From the NCBI GenBank assembly GCA_022885665.1, contig JAGQDJ010000066.1, forward strand, positions 248,001 through 312,000: 64,000 nucleotides of DNA. The letters run 5' to 3'. Shown here piece by piece: positions 63,059 through 64,000 of this stretch. Each line of letters begins with the position of its first letter. Position 1 is the first letter of the stretch. The DNA is from Triops longicaudatus (lineage: Eukaryota; Arthropoda; Branchiopoda; Notostraca; Triopsidae). Under the pieces are notes generated by a model that saw nothing but the letters and a program-made list of their open reading frames with translations, searched no databases and had not been told where the DNA came from. Made by a program: the position numbers and the translations under genes.

Positions 63059-64000
63059 TGCTCTGGTCGTCGTACAATTTAATAATAAATGTACCACGTG
63101 TGACTAACGGGAATCCGCAATTTCTTATTTGTAAATTCGCGCAATAAATCTCGTAGTAAAGATAAAAACATACAGGTGTCTCAAGTTGGAGTAAAGAGAG
63201 CGAATAGTTTTTGTCGCTGTTTAATGAAATGGTGCAGAAACCTCCACCAAAGACACCCCTCAAGGAGAACGGGTTGATCGTCAAGGATGTGACATCCGCT
63301 TAATGGCGCAAGCAAATTATGATCGAAAAGTCTCTAGCGAGGACGCTGTGATATGCAAAGAACACGGCAGGGCACTTCCGTTGGCGCAGTTGGTACGGAT
63401 TTGTTCGAAGTTAATGAAAACTGGCCTGTAATGGAGGCAACTTTCGTGGAACTGTGGGCAATCGTGCGTAGAATTGCGCGGGAGGACCCAATCGTTACAG
63501 TTTGACGGGTAATTTGTATCGTAGCTCAGTCACTGAGTCAGCTTGGTAACAAATTCCGCGAAAGAATTCTCGAAATACTGCACACGTCAATTCCACCTTT
63601 TTCAATCGAAAAGGGCGTCTGCTAATTATGTAAGACACAGTGGCACTTTTGTTCCTTTTTTGTAAACACTCGTGCAGTTGGGGTAACAAATGACGTTCAG
63701 AAAATTATAGATAAAACTTTGTACGAATACAGAAAGGCACATCTAAAGGTGTGTCTTTCCAGTAGAAATGCCCGTGTGGCGAAAGAACCACTGACTATAC
63801 GCGTGGTAACTTCAGGGGCAACTGTTAAGCACGGTGTCTTGGTCACCACTGAACTGATGAGCTTGAGCGAGCAATCTTAGCAGCCCAGGTAGGCAAAAGC
63901 TTACGAGAACTCATGAGTTAGGTGTGGGTCGGGATAGAGAAACACAGGCAAGTTCACAGGTAGGAAAGTATACTAGTAATTCAACTTTCTTTCTCAGTGG
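63059..64000 (-). promoter_or_regulatory. Upstream flank / probable 5' UTR and promoter region of eyegone
   Basis: The 942 bp upstream of the first recognised eyegone exon, to the window end. No coding exon resembling the missing PAI half is seen here. Specific promoter motifs cannot be assigned by eye. Confidence 0.4.

Overview
The window is eukaryotic and most likely from an arthropod. It carries spliced genes with GT-AG introns, many of them only 50-70 nt long, AATAAA poly(A) signals and an AT-rich background with long homopolymers. One gene is a recognisable eyegone-type Pax gene (truncated paired domain plus Ser-50 homeodomain), and there is a decayed array of TTAGG-like pentamers, the arthropod telomere motif. 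A ferroportin gene is present, a family generally reported missing from Drosophila, so a chelicerate, myriapod or crustacean is easier to accommodate than a higher insect. The species cannot be fixed from sequence alone.

Layout. (1) Positions 1-6734 are compact: the 3' end of an unidentified gene (+, to 277), PRMT3 (-, 375-2633), an FBXO6/FBXO2-type F-box gene (+, 3099-4134) and ferroportin (-, about 4827-6734). They alternate in orientation. PRMT3 and the F-box gene diverge across 465 bp, and both other junctions are convergent with very short or overlapping 3' ends. (2) Positions 6735-14252 have no recognisable gene; they hold a small inverted-repeat element, a TTAGG-like array and microsatellites. 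(3) Positions 14253-25630 (-) hold a nine-exon gene for a secreted carbonic-anhydrase-related protein (CA10/CA11 type) with two of three zinc histidines lost; its three large introns carry repeats. (4) Positions 25631-56929 are a 31-kb stretch with no gene I can support, but with two hAT-like elements whose 8-bp target duplications can be read, a second copy of the small inverted-repeat family, and low-complexity tracts. (5) Positions 56930-63058 (-) hold a six-exon eyegone orthologue, with its upstream region running to the window end.

The genes do not form one pathway. PRMT3 is a cytosolic arginine methyltransferase of ribosomal protein, the F-box gene encodes a predicted SCF substrate receptor for glycoproteins, ferroportin is a membrane iron exporter, the CARP is a secreted non-catalytic ligand-type protein, and eyegone is a developmental transcription factor. 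The contrast between the packed housekeeping cluster and the empty flank of eyegone fits a regulatory domain around the developmental gene (inference).

All exon models were built by eye from reading frame, splice dinucleotides, phase and remembered family sequences. Each full-length model sums to a whole number of codons (PRMT3 617 aa, F-box 290 aa, ferroportin 532 aa, CARP 327 aa, eyegone 613 aa). The most notable observations are the ferroportin with substituted hepcidin and metal-site residues, the truncated paired domain, the non-catalytic carbonic anhydrase, a last CARP exon hidden behind a 54-nt intron, and the mobile elements.
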